Source: Molanna angustata
Lineage: Eukaryota > Arthropoda > Insecta > Trichoptera > Molannidae
Length of the DNA: 64,000 nucleotides
NCBI GenBank assembly: GCA_963576475.1
Contig: OY754981.1
Location: 12,992,734 to 13,056,733 of the forward strand
Direction of reading: 5' to 3'
Position 1 is the first letter of the stretch. Each line of letters starts with the position of its first letter. Both the position numbers and the translations under genes were made by a program. Shown here piece by piece: positions 22,099 to 33,689 of the stretch. The notes below the pieces were generated by a model that ran no database searches, had not been told where the DNA came from, and was given only the letters and a program-made list of their open reading frames with translations.

Positions 22099-22674
22099 GC
22101 CATATGAGTCCAAAAGTTAATTCTTAGTATTCTCTATGCAACTAAAACATTTTCACGAAATGAGAGATAGGAGATATTCATTCTTATTTAATTTATTTAT
22201 TTATGTTTTGTATATAATATAAACAAATATAATGCACACTGGCGGGCCACTCTTACTCGGGCGGGATACTATTTCGACATAGGTAATATTATAGTTGTCG
22301 ACCGAAGATTTTCAAAAATTTGATTCAATTGAATATTATATTTTGAATCACGCTGTACGTTTCCCCAAAAAGGTTTTTCCTATTCTCAGGAGTCAATTGT
22401 ATTTTTTATATTAGATGTTTGTACTTTGTGCTGCCAGAATTATTATTTATTGTGTTGTATGCCAATTGCAAGTGTTGTATACTTTGAATCTCTCCACTCA
22501 CACCATGACGAGAAAAAATATCTGCATTTTTATACGAAACAAGTTTATACAATTATTTTCTTTCTAAAAATCCTTTGTGCATGCTTTTTAACAATAAAAC
22601 CAGTGTCATAAACAGAATAAAACTCTGCTAAATAATATTTAATGCGAATTCACCAAATATGCGAATTTACCAAA
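22099..22674. other. mostly unassigned, with a minus-strand LINE tail
   Basis: 22165-22265 reads, on the minus strand, as a LINE tail (GGCCCGCCAGTGTGCATTAT then AATAAATAAATTAAATAA). The remainder is unassigned. Confidence 0.45.
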
Positions 22675-23110
22675 GAAAGAAATTAATAAAATTCAGTCAG
22701 TTTTTAATGCTGCAGCCAGACTCATCACTGGAGCATCCAAATTTTCTCACATCTCTCACCATCTTCGCAATCTACATTGGCTTAAAGTCCCCGAAAGAAT
22801 TGAATACAAGCTTTGTCTCATAATCTTTAAAGCACTTCGTGGTATGGCTCCTACTTACCTCTCCGAACTGTGCATTCCGCTTTCAATAAATGACAGACAA
22901 TCATCACTTCGTTCAGCTACTTCATCCATGGTTGGGAAATTAGTTGAAATAAACAGGGTGCACACAACTAATTTCGGTGATCGTGCATTTGCTGTGGCAG
23001 GACCAAATGCATGGAATAAGCTCCCACATACCCTCAAACAAACCGAAAATATATCTTCTTTCAGAAAAAAACTCAAAACGCACCTTTTTTGCAAATCTTA
23101 CCAGAGCTAA
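22675..23110 (+). pseudogene. CR1/L2-like LINE, C-terminal fragment with a frameshift
   Basis: The frame before ~22740 reads IQSVFNAAARLITGA; the one after reads HHLRNLHWLKVPERIEYKL, then APTYLSE and, near the end, FGDRAFAVAGPNAWNKLP. This order (AARL..G, LHWLPV..R..YK, GDRSFAVAGP..WN.LP) is the typical C-terminus of CR1/L2-group LINE ORF2. One base is missing near 22740 and the frame stops at 23108-23110. It is 5' truncated. Confidence 0.8.
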
Positions 23111-23855
23111 AATGATACAACGTAATCAATTTTTCAGCGCCCTTGAGGTGAGATATTCACAAAAACGGCGCTATGTAAATTATCCAAATTTATTATTAAT
23201 AATCTCTTATACAGCCGTTATACTAGTATTTCACTATGTTTTATTTATCTGATGTAGGTTCTTTAATTTTGTTTCATCAAAAAAATGTTGTTCTTTTGTT
23301 GTATCTGGTAGTTTTCAATACTCAGATATTATATTAAATTAACACGCGTTTAACTTAAACACAATTTATTAATAATTAACAGTAGTTAGATATATACAGA
23401 GTGAAGTACAATAATTAGTTATATACAAGAACCACAACGTGAGAGCACTATCGTTGATAAAAGCCACGAACAAACCACCGACCTTCCCTTATATAAAACC
23501 GCGAAGATTTATTCGTACATACTCGTTAACCAACTATACATATTGCCTGATACAAGGCGCACATCAATATATGACAAGTATGTATAATTTTAAAAATGTT
23601 ATTATAATTTTAAATTATTTTTTTTATAATAATTTTGTATAGCTTGTTTATTTTTTTAATATTTTAAATTAATTATTTTTTTATTTCAATTTTTATCTTC
23701 ATACTTTGCTGTTAATTCTTTGTGGCACATTTTAACTAGTATAATAAAATAAAATAAAATATCTTCGTTTCTAACCACGTTGAGTATTTTTATGCCAACT
23801 AGTTTCGGAGACGTGCCCGCTCCTTCGTACGGACAAACTTATAATTTTTATTTAT
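23111..23855. other. no confident feature
   Basis: A TATA-like CTTATATAAAACC lies near 23490 within a segment that could be a solo LTR, but no partner repeat is present in the window. AT-rich beyond 23580. Confidence 0.35.
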
Positions 23856-24015
23856 TTGACAAGAGACCACAAGGGCGACCAACTAACAGATGGAAGGACG
23901 ACATTAAAAGATTAGTTAGACCACAGTGGGTGGGAGTTGCACAGGATCGAGAGGAGTGGAGAAGGAGAGGGGAAGCCTATGTCCTGTAGTGGGCAAACAT
24001 AGGCTGATAATGATG
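23856..24015 (+). pseudogene. LINE ORF2 C-terminal tail
   Basis: The frame reads RPQGRPTNRWKDDIKRL then GVAQDREEWRRRGEAYVL and stops at 23987-23989. It is followed by a tail ending ATAGGCTGATAATGATGATA. The GRPxxRWxDD...AQDRxxWRxxxEA(Y/F) pattern is the usual end of RTE-related insect LINE proteins. About 45 codons survive. Confidence 0.75.
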
Positions 24016-24582
24016 ATAATTTTCTGACCTTATACTACACGGTATGGTTTGTGTCTTGTCATTTTTAGAATATAATATAATTCTAGAATATAATCCTCTT
24101 TGTACTGTGCCTTGGATGTTTAAGGTATGATCCTATAATTTTGTTTTTCTCATTTGTTTAAAATTGTATGTAAAACTTTAAAAATATATTGATATTATGA
24201 TGTCGTGTTATTATGTACCGTAGTTTATCATTTACTGTTTTTTTTTCTATTGTTTTTAATATCATACAATGTTATTATATTCTATTGTTCTGTTGGATAT
24301 CCAAAATACATAAAAAAAATAAAAATAATAAAATTTTTATTCCAGTCTGTGAGCAGGGGGGTGCAATGCTATACAAACCATATTTTTACAAACAAAATAC
24401 ACATTAAATGTTACAAAAAGAAAAAAAAATACAGAATATAGATTATGTATTATAAAAAAAAAATGAGAAGAAATAAAATAATAAATGAGTTTATATGAAA
24501 TAAAAAAAAACACCATCATTATCGTCTTTGATCCAACACTTCTGAAAAGTAACACTTCGGAAAGTAACATCCAAAATATATT
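24016..24582. other. no feature recognised
   Basis: Very AT-rich. Open frames are low complexity. Confidence 0.5.
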
Positions 24583-24745
24583 TTTTTATTTGATTTGGTT
24601 TATATATTGCTTCTCGGGTAACTAACAGGTACTATGCTAAAAAATAATTTAACTCGTACCCAATAACAAGTTCCCACATTCTGGAGACTTACGATATTAA
24701 TCGTCTCACCGATCCAGACTGATAACACAATTCAGGTCAGGTACC
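24583..24745 (-). mobile_element. SINE family S2, body without its tRNA head
   Basis: It matches 44812-44950: ACTAACAGGTACTATG, CCAATAACAAGTT, CCACATTCTGGAGAC, ACGATATTAATCGTCTCAC. In the other copy the tRNA-like promoter follows to the right; here it is missing. Confidence 0.6.
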
Positions 24746-24760
24746 TATCTGATAATACCT

Positions 24761-25452
24761 AAAGCTGATTGGTAACCGGAGGGGTTACCAATCGAAAGTA
24801 GTTAGTAACCAGAGTGGTTACTATTAAATATATGTGGTAACCAGAGGGGTTACCAGTAAAGAGAGTTTACTATATCCCAAGTGGATATGATTTGAAATAA
24901 GAACACAAGGGCAGTGGTTGAGAGAGAAGAAGAAAGAATGGTCAAAAGTAACAATGAGTATATTGATCACAATTAATAGTTGGCTTAAAGGTAAATTTAC
25001 AATTGATGAAATAACTTACAAAGGAACTTTCTCACGATGAGTAGGTATAACGAACGAGTTAGCGGGTGTGTTCGAAGTGTCCGAATCTTCGCATGGTGAA
25101 GTACCATCGTGCTCGCGAGGTCGAGAGATGACCGGTGGTCGAGAGACGAAGTGTCGGCGAGACGGCGTGGTCGAGAACGGCGGCGTGATGTGACGAATCG
25201 AAGTGACGGAAATACGGAAATGAAGTGACGAAGTGTACAAGTGTAGACTCCCTTAAATAGTGCTGCGCTGGGGGTAGCAAGTTCAATGTCCTCGAACTTT
25301 CTAGACTTATTTATTTGAAGTGTCATACCCAGTTGAGGAGTATTGTCACTTGTTTGACGTTGCGGGCGATGAACTCGGCCTAGCGATAAACAAATGTACT
25401 TGCCGTCGCTAGGCGCGCGCTCGAAAGAAATTTCGAGATGTGGTCTGCCACA
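24761..25452 (-). repeat. 3' LTR of the non-autonomous element
   Basis: Begins AAAGCTGATTGGTAACCGG and ends GTGGTCTGCCACA. The first 110 bp hold short inverted GGTAACC/GGTTACC pairs that could form hairpins. Confidence 0.93.
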
Positions 25453-25466
25453 TTCCTCCCCTCCAA
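25453..25466 (-). promoter_or_regulatory. polypurine tract
   Basis: Minus strand TGGAGGGGAGGAA directly abuts the 3' LTR. Confidence 0.75.
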
Positions 25467-27917
25467 GTGGTATCGAAGATGGCACGATACCTTGGTAGAA
25501 CGTCATGGTGTGGCTGAGTTGAGGCAGTCGTTGCTGAAGTTTTTTGTAGTCATTACAATTTTGGAGAGATGGTTAGACTTGTGTTAGTTGGACTGTTGCC
25601 TAGTTGCTGATGATGATTGCGACGGATCAAGATGTGATTGCTTTGGAAACAGTGTTCCCGTTCAGCCCGTTGACAATTGCAGTGTGTCGGTGAGGCTTGT
25701 TAGTACACAAAGCTGTGGAGTCCGTGGAGTCAGTGTAGTCCGTGGAGTCCGATAAGCTGTGCAGTGTAATTGGCATCTAAACATTCTTGTCGAATTTGCA
25801 GAACTGTGCAGTTGGCTTGCGTTGGCGTTTTCGAAGTTTTCGTTGACTGTCGTCGTGTTGACAGCGTGTGTTGACAGTGACGTGTTGACAGCGTCGTGTT
25901 GACCGTGTCGTGTAGACGTCGTGTTGTCGTGGTTGAGCAGCTCCTTGGGTATGCGAGACAGAGTGCGAGTCATAAGCATAACACGAAGGATGGGACAGCG
26001 TCCCAACAAAATCATTCCTCGTTCAAAGACGTGCGTAGCGATGAGACGAGGTGAGTTTTTGTGTGCTCGAGATGTGTGCGTGCGTTCAAATTTGGGTGTC
26101 CGACAGCTATGGAGTAGTTCTCCAGCGTTGAAGTTGCGGCGTGTCTGTTGCGTTAGACAGCTTTGGAGAATGTAGTTCTCCAGTGGGGCCTGTGTGTGCA
26201 TTCTTTGCCGCGCATCAAGTGATTCTGATGTCTTTGGGAATACGTGCCAGTATAGCGAGTTGTAGCGTGTCGGTGTTGCTCTTGGTTGCTGATGAAAACC
26301 ATTTGTTGCTGATGTTGTCCATCTTGATTTGGTGCCGTTGCCAATGTTGTTCATCTTGATTTGGTGCCGTTGACAATGTTTGCCATCTTGATTTATCGAT
26401 GTTGATAATGTCGCTGTCCATCTTGGTTCGATGCTGTAGACTTTACTATGGGCCATCATTGTTTGATGATGACGATGATGATGAATGTTGTTCATCTTGC
26501 TTCTATAGTTGTACATGGTAAACGCAGTTGACAGTTGTAAATTTTAAATTCTCAAAATATAAACAGTTACAATTGTAGCAAGCGAATATATAAAATAATG
26601 TTGGTTGCATGTTGCAAAAATATAATATTTACAATGATAAGTATTTGTTAATAATAATTAAGTTGATTACAATATATTTTAGAAGTGAAGATAAATTTAA
26701 GTATCTAATTAGGTATACAATGCAACAAAAAAATAATATGAATTTCAGCAAAGTCCAAAAATGTTTAAAATATTCTATTTGTAATAGGTAAATATTGAAA
26801 TGTGTCTAAGTATAAAAATGCTTTGCAAGTTTCAAAGTATAAAAGGTATTTAAAGCAAAATTACAAAGTATGAAATAGGTAAGTTAAGTATTTCACGAAA
26901 TTAGTACCTATTTGATATATTAAATAGTGATAATTTAATTAATTATTTGCGAGCTCCTTTGATATAAAAACATATTTCTGATTGCAATGAATTTAAATAA
27001 CGTACGTAAATATCTTGTTAGCAAAAACTTAGATTGTCGCTCGGTAGATGGTGTTTATTGAAAACTTAATTTTTCTACCGCTAGTTGAAATTTTGAAAGA
27101 TTAGTCACGAGCCGTAATCGCGTTGTTTACTTATTAAAAATAACAAAATTGAAGTTTTATCGTTTAAAACCGAAAACTTTCGATGGATATTTGTTTAAAC
27201 AGTGAAATTACTATATCAAGATTACTTAAATGTTCTGTACCACGCGTAAAACTGTATGCAAAATATAAAATTAATAATTTTTGTCACTTCAGTATTATTG
27301 TTGTGCATGAGAATTTTTTGTCGCGATGTATGTGAAAAATATTTTTAGTTCCGTGAATTATGTGAAAAGAATATAACTAAATTCGGAAGTGCGGTTTTGT
27401 TTATGTATATCGCGATTGTCGGAGTATTTTTTTACTTAAAGCAGTGCCGTACAGAAAATTTTTTAACAGTGTTTGTTTATGTGAAATTATAAAGTGGGTA
27501 CCTACCAATATATACCTTTGTTTACAATCTCAGAATAAAATGAATGTGTACTATGCATGTGTTATTTGAATGCAACATTTATGACAAAGAATAACTAAAA
27601 ACCGAGAAGCGCGGGTGATTTTTAAACGCGATTGCATAGAATTAAGCGCGATTGTTTCGCGGGTGTAGTGTAGTGTACCCATCGTGAGAGATTCAAAAAC
27701 CAATTCGTTCTTTTTCTAAGCTAGGAAAAGAAAAGGAGTGATCTGAGGAAAATCGGTAAGTGTTGTTTAATGTTATTGTAAGGAAAAATACCACTGTTGT
27801 GAATGCATATTTATCGTTTTTCGGCCTCGGGCCGGTACTAGATAAATACCGATGTTTTGTAAATACCAGTAGCTGTGTAGCTTAGCTGTTTAGCTGTTTG
27901 GTAACGATTGTGTTCAT
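25467..27917 (-). other. non-coding internal region of the LTR element
   Basis: The longest sense frame is a 284-codon minus-strand ORF at 26516-25662. It is rich in His, Ser, Thr, Asn and Gln and contains imperfect repeats that come from DNA-level repeats (a GATTTGGTGCCGTTG unit, 26300-26430, and a GTGTTGACAG unit, 25860-25930). It shows no zinc knuckle, D-S-G, YxDD or integrase motif. I judge it incidental or a decayed remnant, not a functional gag. Confidence 0.7.
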
Positions 27918-27936
27918 ATTCACGTCGGGGTCACCA
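27918..27936 (-). promoter_or_regulatory. primer binding site, tRNA-Trp
   Basis: The plus strand reads ATTCACGTCGGGGTCACCA, matching the 3' end of insect tRNA-Trp plus CCA, 2 bp from the 5' LTR. Confidence 0.85.
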
Positions 27937-27938
27937 AT

Positions 27939-28630
27939 AAAGCTGATTGGTAACCGGAGGGGTTACCAATCGAAAGTAGTTAGTAACCAGAGTGGTTACT
28001 ATTAAATATATGTGGTAACCAGAGGGGTTACCAGTAAAGAGAGTTTACTATATCCCAAGTGGATATGATTTGAAATAAGAACACAAGGGCAGTGGTTGAG
28101 AGAGAAGAAGAAAGAATGGTCAAAAGTAACAATGAGTATATTGATCACAATTAATAGTTGGCTTAAAGGTAAATTTACAATTGATGAAATAACTTACAAA
28201 GGAACTTTCTCACGATGAGTAGGTATAACGAACGAGTTAGCGGGTGTGTTCGAAGTGTCCGAATCTTCGCATGGTGAAGTACCATCGTGCTCGCGAGGTC
28301 GAGAGATGACCGGTGGTCGAGAGACGAAGTGTCGGCGAGACGGCGTGGTCGAGAACGGCGGCGTGATGTGACGAATCGAAGTGACGGAAATACGGAAATG
28401 AAGTGACGAAGTGTACAAGTGTAGACTCCCTTAAATAGTGCTGCGCTGGGGGTAGCAAGTTCAATGTCCTCGAACTTTCTAGACTTATTTATTTGAAGTG
28501 TCATACCCAGTTGAGGAGTATTGTCACTTGTTTGACGTTGCGGGCGATGAACTCGGCCTAGCGATAAACAAATGTACTTGCCGTCGCTAGGCGCGCGCTC
28601 GAAAGAAATTTCGAGATGTGGTCTGCCACA
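27939..28630 (-). repeat. 5' LTR of the non-autonomous element
   Basis: Copy of 24761-25452 with no difference seen by eye. On the minus strand CTATTTAAGGG (TATA-like, 28431-28437) could be the promoter. Confidence 0.93.
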
Positions 28631-28635
28631 TACCT

Positions 28636-28980
28636 ATTATTTTCTTCCTCTCTTAATTCTTTTGTTGTCCTTTCCTTGCCATGAACTGTTTTTTTTTTAT
28701 AATTAATCTTTATTTTATTTTTATTTTTGTCATGTGATTGCCTTATTCCACGAGATGGAAGGGTAGTTGGTCGTCGTAATCTCAGGAGGCATAGTTTTTG
28801 AATTACAGTCCGACAGGTCTATTAAACGAAGAAGAAGAAGAAGTATAATAAGAACAAGTTTATCTTATTTACATATTAGAAACACAATGAATTATTTAAC
28901 ATTAACTCAGGTTGATTGAGAGAAATTTCCATCTGGCCCTCCTGCCAGTGTACAAATTATATCGTCAGCTTACTGGAAAA
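28636..28980 (+). repeat. LINE 3' tail with a second LINE-like tail inside
   Basis: The outer parts follow the tail plan seen at 20526 (TGTCATGTGATTGCCTTATT, then CCTCCTGCCAGTGTACAAAT). Between them, about 28755-28850 is a foreign segment ending in (GAA)n, like other LINE 3' ends. Confidence 0.45.
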
Positions 28981-29871
28981 AATCATTAGTTGCACATTGT
29001 GGTGAAATTCAGCTAACTATACTATCCTTTTCGTCTGGAAAACAAATATGATCATATAATGTCCTATTGGAGAATTTTCATGAAAATTTTTCATTATATG
29101 CATTTTTTTCAAAATGTTGACTGGAATAGGTTAATGATTTTCAATAAATACATTTCATCACGCCATGTCCCTAATGAGGTAGGCAGACAAATAAACGCTA
29201 TATTTTTATAACCTGTAGATACAAAAAGTTACAAATAAATAAGTAAATAACTTACATAGGTACCATTAGTATTGCGTAATACAATCTCATTGGGCAAAAC
29301 TCTAAATGGATTTTTCTTTGTATGTGGAAATTGTTTGAGGGGGGGGGGGGGGTTCTATGACATTGGGGCGATAATTTATAACATTCTCAACAACACATTT
29401 ACTTTGATAATTTAAGTTGCAGGACGCAAAATGTGCTATTACCATTAAGTATACACGCGAAGAATTGCTCCGAGGGTAGAGGAAATTGTGGTCAGGAATC
29501 CAGCCAGAATTTGCGCCACGAAATATAATATTATGTATTTATCAACGAATATGAGAACTATTTACTAACAAGAATTATGAATATTAAATTATATATAATT
29601 TAAAGTCCTATTTTTCGCAAACGCGACTCCCATTCACCGGTATCGCTCTATGCTGAGTATCGTCAGAATGGTGAACAATAGTGATGAAGACCATCTATAT
29701 ATACATTCAAAGCGAGGACTCGAATAATAGATAAGGAAGTGGCAATTCCAAGAAAAATAAAATACCCGAAAGAGATTAAGGTAAATATGTATGTAGGTAT
29801 AATCAAAATACAAATGAAGTATAGGAATGAATATATAAATATTGTATAAAAAAGACAGCAATTATATTTAA
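28981..29871. other. mostly unassigned
   Basis: A minus-strand RTE-like tail (CATCACGCCATGTCCCTAAT) is at 29158-29215 and a G homopolymer at 29339-29353. Nothing else is recognised. Confidence 0.5.
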
Positions 29872-30885
29872 CTAGTTGCATGTAACACATGAGATCCAAC
29901 TGTCGATAGCGATAGTATGTATAGTTGAAGAATATGTACCAAACTATAAACCCATAAATACAAATTATTGAATATTGCAGATATTTTGTTTTCTATACAA
30001 CATATGTAGGTATGTATGTCAAGATAGGATAGTATGGAGGAAGTTCCGTTTTTCCTACCCAGAATATGAAAATAGCATGATGGTATGTATGTTTGGAGAT
30101 GAAGTATCAAACTATTAAGTCTTCTTACATATTATGTATAGGCGACTGCCATACAAAATGTATGAAGCGATGTCGTCACTAAATTCAATTTTTAAAAAAA
30201 TTATTGAAAAAAAATTGAGATCTCCTACTACAATTTTAATATTTTTTATAGAAAATTAAATTATCTAATTGGGGTACTTCGGCTTTTTTCGATAATTGTA
30301 TAAGTTTTGGAAATATAGGCAGTTAAACTCATAAATTTATCATAAAAAGAATATTTTTCTTAATAAAAAATGTTTGAGAAACCCTGGAATTTTTTTGAAA
30401 AAAATAGTTTGAGATTTTGTATTTTTCTATGTTTGTACCAATTTTCAACGTTCTACCTTTTATGGTTTCTGAGATATATGGAAAAATAAAATAAAAATTC
30501 AAAAGTTGATAACCCCTGACTGAAACAAAAATTCAAAATTCTGAGTATAAAAGTTTTGTAGGCCTATTACTTTTTATATATTCTGAAATTTTGGGCTCTG
30601 TAAATTGAGCGGATCAAAAGTTATAAGGGGGGGACGGACACACACACAGACACACACACACACAGACACACACACAGACACACTAAATGTTCTACTCCGA
30701 ATTCTGAGTAAATCCGTGTATGGAACATATATGCTGCGAAGCCTCTAAGTTGGTGTTTTTTGACTTCAAAGTTGGAAAAGCCGTGAAAAAAGTAGACCTC
30801 TCCATACAATTCTCGCGTATTCTGGCTTGATACATAGTCGATATGTTAAGAGAACAAAGTTCTCCTGAACAAATCGACAGTTGGA
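29872..30885 (-). mobile_element. Helitron-like family H1, copy b (best preserved)
   Basis: Read on the minus strand it starts A|TCCAACTGTCGAT and ends CATGTGTTACATGCAACTAG|T. ATCGACAGTTGGAT, the inverse of the 5' end, lies about 22 nt before the CTAG. The 3' CATGT-GTT-ACATG can form a short hairpin. A CA-rich microsatellite is at 30637-30682. These features fit a non-autonomous Helitron (or Helentron-derived INE-like) element. There is no helicase or Rep frame. Confidence 0.75.
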
Positions 30886-30914
30886 TAATCGCCAACAGAA
30901 AAACCCGACATTAA

Positions 30915-31112
30915 CTATTCTAATGGTAATAATAATGGAGAAGTATTAAATTCTATTTGTGCGTTAATCAAAGGAATGTTGTTGTTACATTTTAATCTAT
31001 TTATCTCCAATATTTCAAGTAAATCTAATTTTTTACCTTTTCTTAAACTATGTATGAGATTGATCCCGGTTTGTGAGTTAAAGGAATGCTCTCTCAAGTA
31101 AATGCGTCGCAA
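30915..31112 (-). pseudogene. Penelope-like element, GIY-YIG end fragment (tentative)
   Basis: A 65-codon minus-strand frame reads LREHSFNSQTGINLIHSLRK, then KLDLLEILEINRLK and PLINAQIEFNTSPLL. A block of the form H.FN....L....KG..L..LE..EI.......LN.Q..F..SPLL closes the endonuclease-bearing C-terminus of arthropod Penelope-like retroelements. Upstream is not preserved. Confidence 0.45.
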
Positions 31113-31657
31113 AAAAACTATTTATTTGTTTTAAAAGTGTACACTTGATTTGTATCTGTCATAACACATTTGAATTTAAAACTGTAGGTATTACAAAATC
31201 ACAAATTATTCACGCATTAGCAGTGAAGCACCGACATAAAATAGTGCGTCCATTTTTATTATCATTATTTTCAGGTATCCCGTAAGAGCCGGGTAATCGA
31301 AAATACAACAGGCAACAATAACATCTCACTTAGTTCAGCAACGAGGTTCATCATCGATTCTGAAAGTTGTGCATTTATAGGTGATACGAGACTTGTGTGT
31401 GGATATAAACGCATATGTCGTGTTTCCTATTATTTAAGGTTATGCATGCCCGCACACCTGTTGCTAGTAACCCTACGTTGCGGGATATGCCGTGATGGTA
31501 TTAATGAATGAATCCACGTATTTAATTTTTTTTCACTAAATCAGACAATAATAATTTACACTTCGATTCGAAATGATTCACATAAATGTTTCATAATAAT
31601 CCAATTTGTTTTTATAAAATGTTTTGTTAACAAAATCGACAAAGAAATAAAATCCTG
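31113..31657. other. no feature recognised
   Basis: A small RTE-like tail remnant (GGGATATGCCGTGATGGTAT) lies at about 31480-31500. The rest is unassigned. Confidence 0.45.
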
Positions 31658-31760
31658 GGGGGGGGGGGCAAGTCTGGTCGACCGGTGAAATCAAAACCAT
31701 CCATGTTTACCCAAATCATGGATACATTTATCTCATGGAGTTCTATAACATGAAATTATT
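31658..31760. repeat. G-tract MITE family, truncated copy
   Basis: It matches the left half of 52324-52519: a G run, GCAAGTCTGGTCGACC, GTTTACCCAAATCATGGATA and GGAGTTCTATAACAT. The right terminal repeat is missing. Confidence 0.7.
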
Positions 31761-31789
31761 TATTTCAATTATTTACACATCATATACAT

Positions 31790-31940
31790 AATAACAAAAA
31801 ATAACTTTATTAAAAAAAAGACTTATTATAAACATACTATGTAGAATTGTGCTTATTTGGAAATTTACTGCCTCACTAGACAAGTCTGTTCTGAGACAGT
31901 CCTTTTTCAATTTGGTCTAAGGTTACATGTTTTTGAATGC
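31790..31940 (-). repeat. LINE-tail-like segment, minus strand
   Basis: It shares the CTCACTAGACAAGTCTGTTC block and the reversed A-rich start with 21631-21770. Confidence 0.45.
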
Positions 31941-32833
31941 TAAATAATTAAAAATGAACAGAAAAGAAAAACAATCAGAATAATATAACGTGATCTTTCA
32001 GTTATTTTCTCTCCCATATAATTGTCGTGGAAATGATGGATGAATTATATGGTAGAGATTCTCAGGTTATAAAGGCACAGAGCAGTGAGCTACATATGTA
32101 AGGATATTTAACAGTACATGAGCAAATTGTATTCTGCCATTTCTTTTCAGCCAACCAATTACCTGTTTTTTGAAGTTTGTTTTATTAATGTTATCCACAA
32201 ACGGCCACAATTGATGTGATTTCAACAGTGTTTTTTGAAAAAGATCATTTACTTCATCATATCTTCGAAAACATTTGTTATGAATTCACCACCGCGTTTT
32301 TATGGTATCGAATCTCTTGCCTCAGCTTTTTGTCGAATTTGGTTAAGTAAACATCGCAGACCTCCAGTTTGCAACACATGGAACCGACCATTAACGCAAA
32401 ACTAGGTAGATACCATTGTAGGGTAGGTAGAGCAGTTGTTTGTGTACCATTCGTACAAGAACCGGGGAGAACTTATTTCATTTCCTTACCAATTACAGAG
32501 GTTTATTGCATTTGGGGGAGGAAATATATATACCCTCGAGTACACGCTGTATCTATTGTGTGAAATGGTGCTGGAGAGAAAATTGTTCTTGCAACTGCCA
32601 TGGAACAAAAGAACAAGTGAAATAAGTGTTTACATAGTTGTATTTTGTGTGTTATCATCTCCTCTGCTGTAAGAAGTAAAATGCGAGTCACTTAGGAGAT
32701 AAGCAAAATAAGGGGAATATAAAAAACCCTTAAAATACATTCCAAAAATCATTTAGGTATAAGATCTTTAGGAACATATAATTTTAATAAATGTTTTGTT
32801 TTTTTCGTAATTAGGTACATTATTATTTTACAA
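31941..32833. other. no feature recognised
   Basis: Three overlapping 60-78-codon frames at 32369-32691 in different phases look incidental. No repeat partner is present in the window. Confidence 0.45.
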
Positions 32834-33587
32834 TCCTCACTATACCAAGGCGATATAGTGGGGAGTTATGAATTTGTAATTTATAAGGTTACTTTTATTT
32901 ATTGCAGATTATTAACAAGTATCATGCTGCGATTGTATTCCGAAAGATTCATCACAATGTATCTTGGTGTGTGTGTGTGTGCTGTATACTTGTGATATGT
33001 GCTATGTACGGCGTGTTCATTTTACTTTACAGACTAAACTAACGGTTACAGACTAAAGTAATCATTCGATTATTTTCAAATTTGTATACCAAATACTCGC
33101 TTAAATCTCATTAAATTTGAAGGATATCTGAATAGTGCTTCACGATTTTTTTAACTGTCAAATATTTCAAAGTGACCCCGAACTCAGGAACCTTAAAATT
33201 TGATTTTTTTATTTTGATGTTGCTAAAGCGACACATCACTTTCATAAAATGACATCGATGAATCATTTGGTTTCCAAAATAAAATATTCAACCTTATCGA
33301 TTAGGTACTCATTCAATTATTTTTAAAAAAATTGATAATTTGTGTATCTAATACTCGTTAGACCCCGTGGATTTTGAGGGATACCAGAATAGTGCTTCTG
33401 ATTTTTTTAACTGTCAGATATTTCAAAGTGACCAAACTGAAAATTTTATAATTTTATTTTCAAATTGCTAAAAAAGCATATCACTTTCATAAAATGGCCT
33501 AGAAGAATTATCAAGTTTTTCATAATAAAATAATTTTTGTGGAGTGACATGGTTGTGAGGAGTTTAACGCTGGTTACAACCCACTCC
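32834..33587 (-). repeat. repeat R1, copy D, with internal duplication
   Basis: Reverse orientation, from CCTCACTATACC to CAACCCACTCC. About 250 bp of the middle is present twice (32990-33290 and 33295-33535; each has GATATCTGAATAGTGCTT or its variant followed by a TCAAAGTGACC block). A 13-bp pair (CTCACTATACC and GATATAGTGGGG) forms an end hairpin. Confidence 0.75.
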
Positions 33588-33689
33588 TTTTTTAATATGG
33601 CGAGTTTCAATAATCTTTACTGGAAAATTTGTTTATACCACTTTACTAGGTAAGTCTGTTCCAAAGTACCTAGTGGCTAGTCATGATTA

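Larger units (their letters stand above)
24761..28630 (-). mobile_element. non-autonomous LTR retrotransposon (LARD/TRIM-like), very young
   Basis: The 692-bp LTRs (24761-25452 and 27939-28630) look identical by eye. They are bounded by a 5-bp duplication TACCT (24756-24760, 28631-28635). On the minus strand the order is LTR, tRNA-Trp primer site (27936-27918), 2.4 kb internal region, purine tract (25466-25453), LTR. The internal region has no gag, protease, RT or integrase motif. It therefore depends on proteins from another element. It landed next to a SINE remnant on one side and a LINE tail on the other. Confidence 0.92.

Noticed and set aside
24997..25506. 169-codon minus-strand ORF over the LTR border
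   Set aside because: Most of it is LTR sequence repeated at 28175-28504; no domain; composition follows the GC-rich LTR segment.
27740..27765. Consensus-like splice donor (ATCGGTAAGTGTTG) on the plus strand, hinting at a host exon
   Set aside because: It lies antisense inside the young LTR element and has no coding frame before it.
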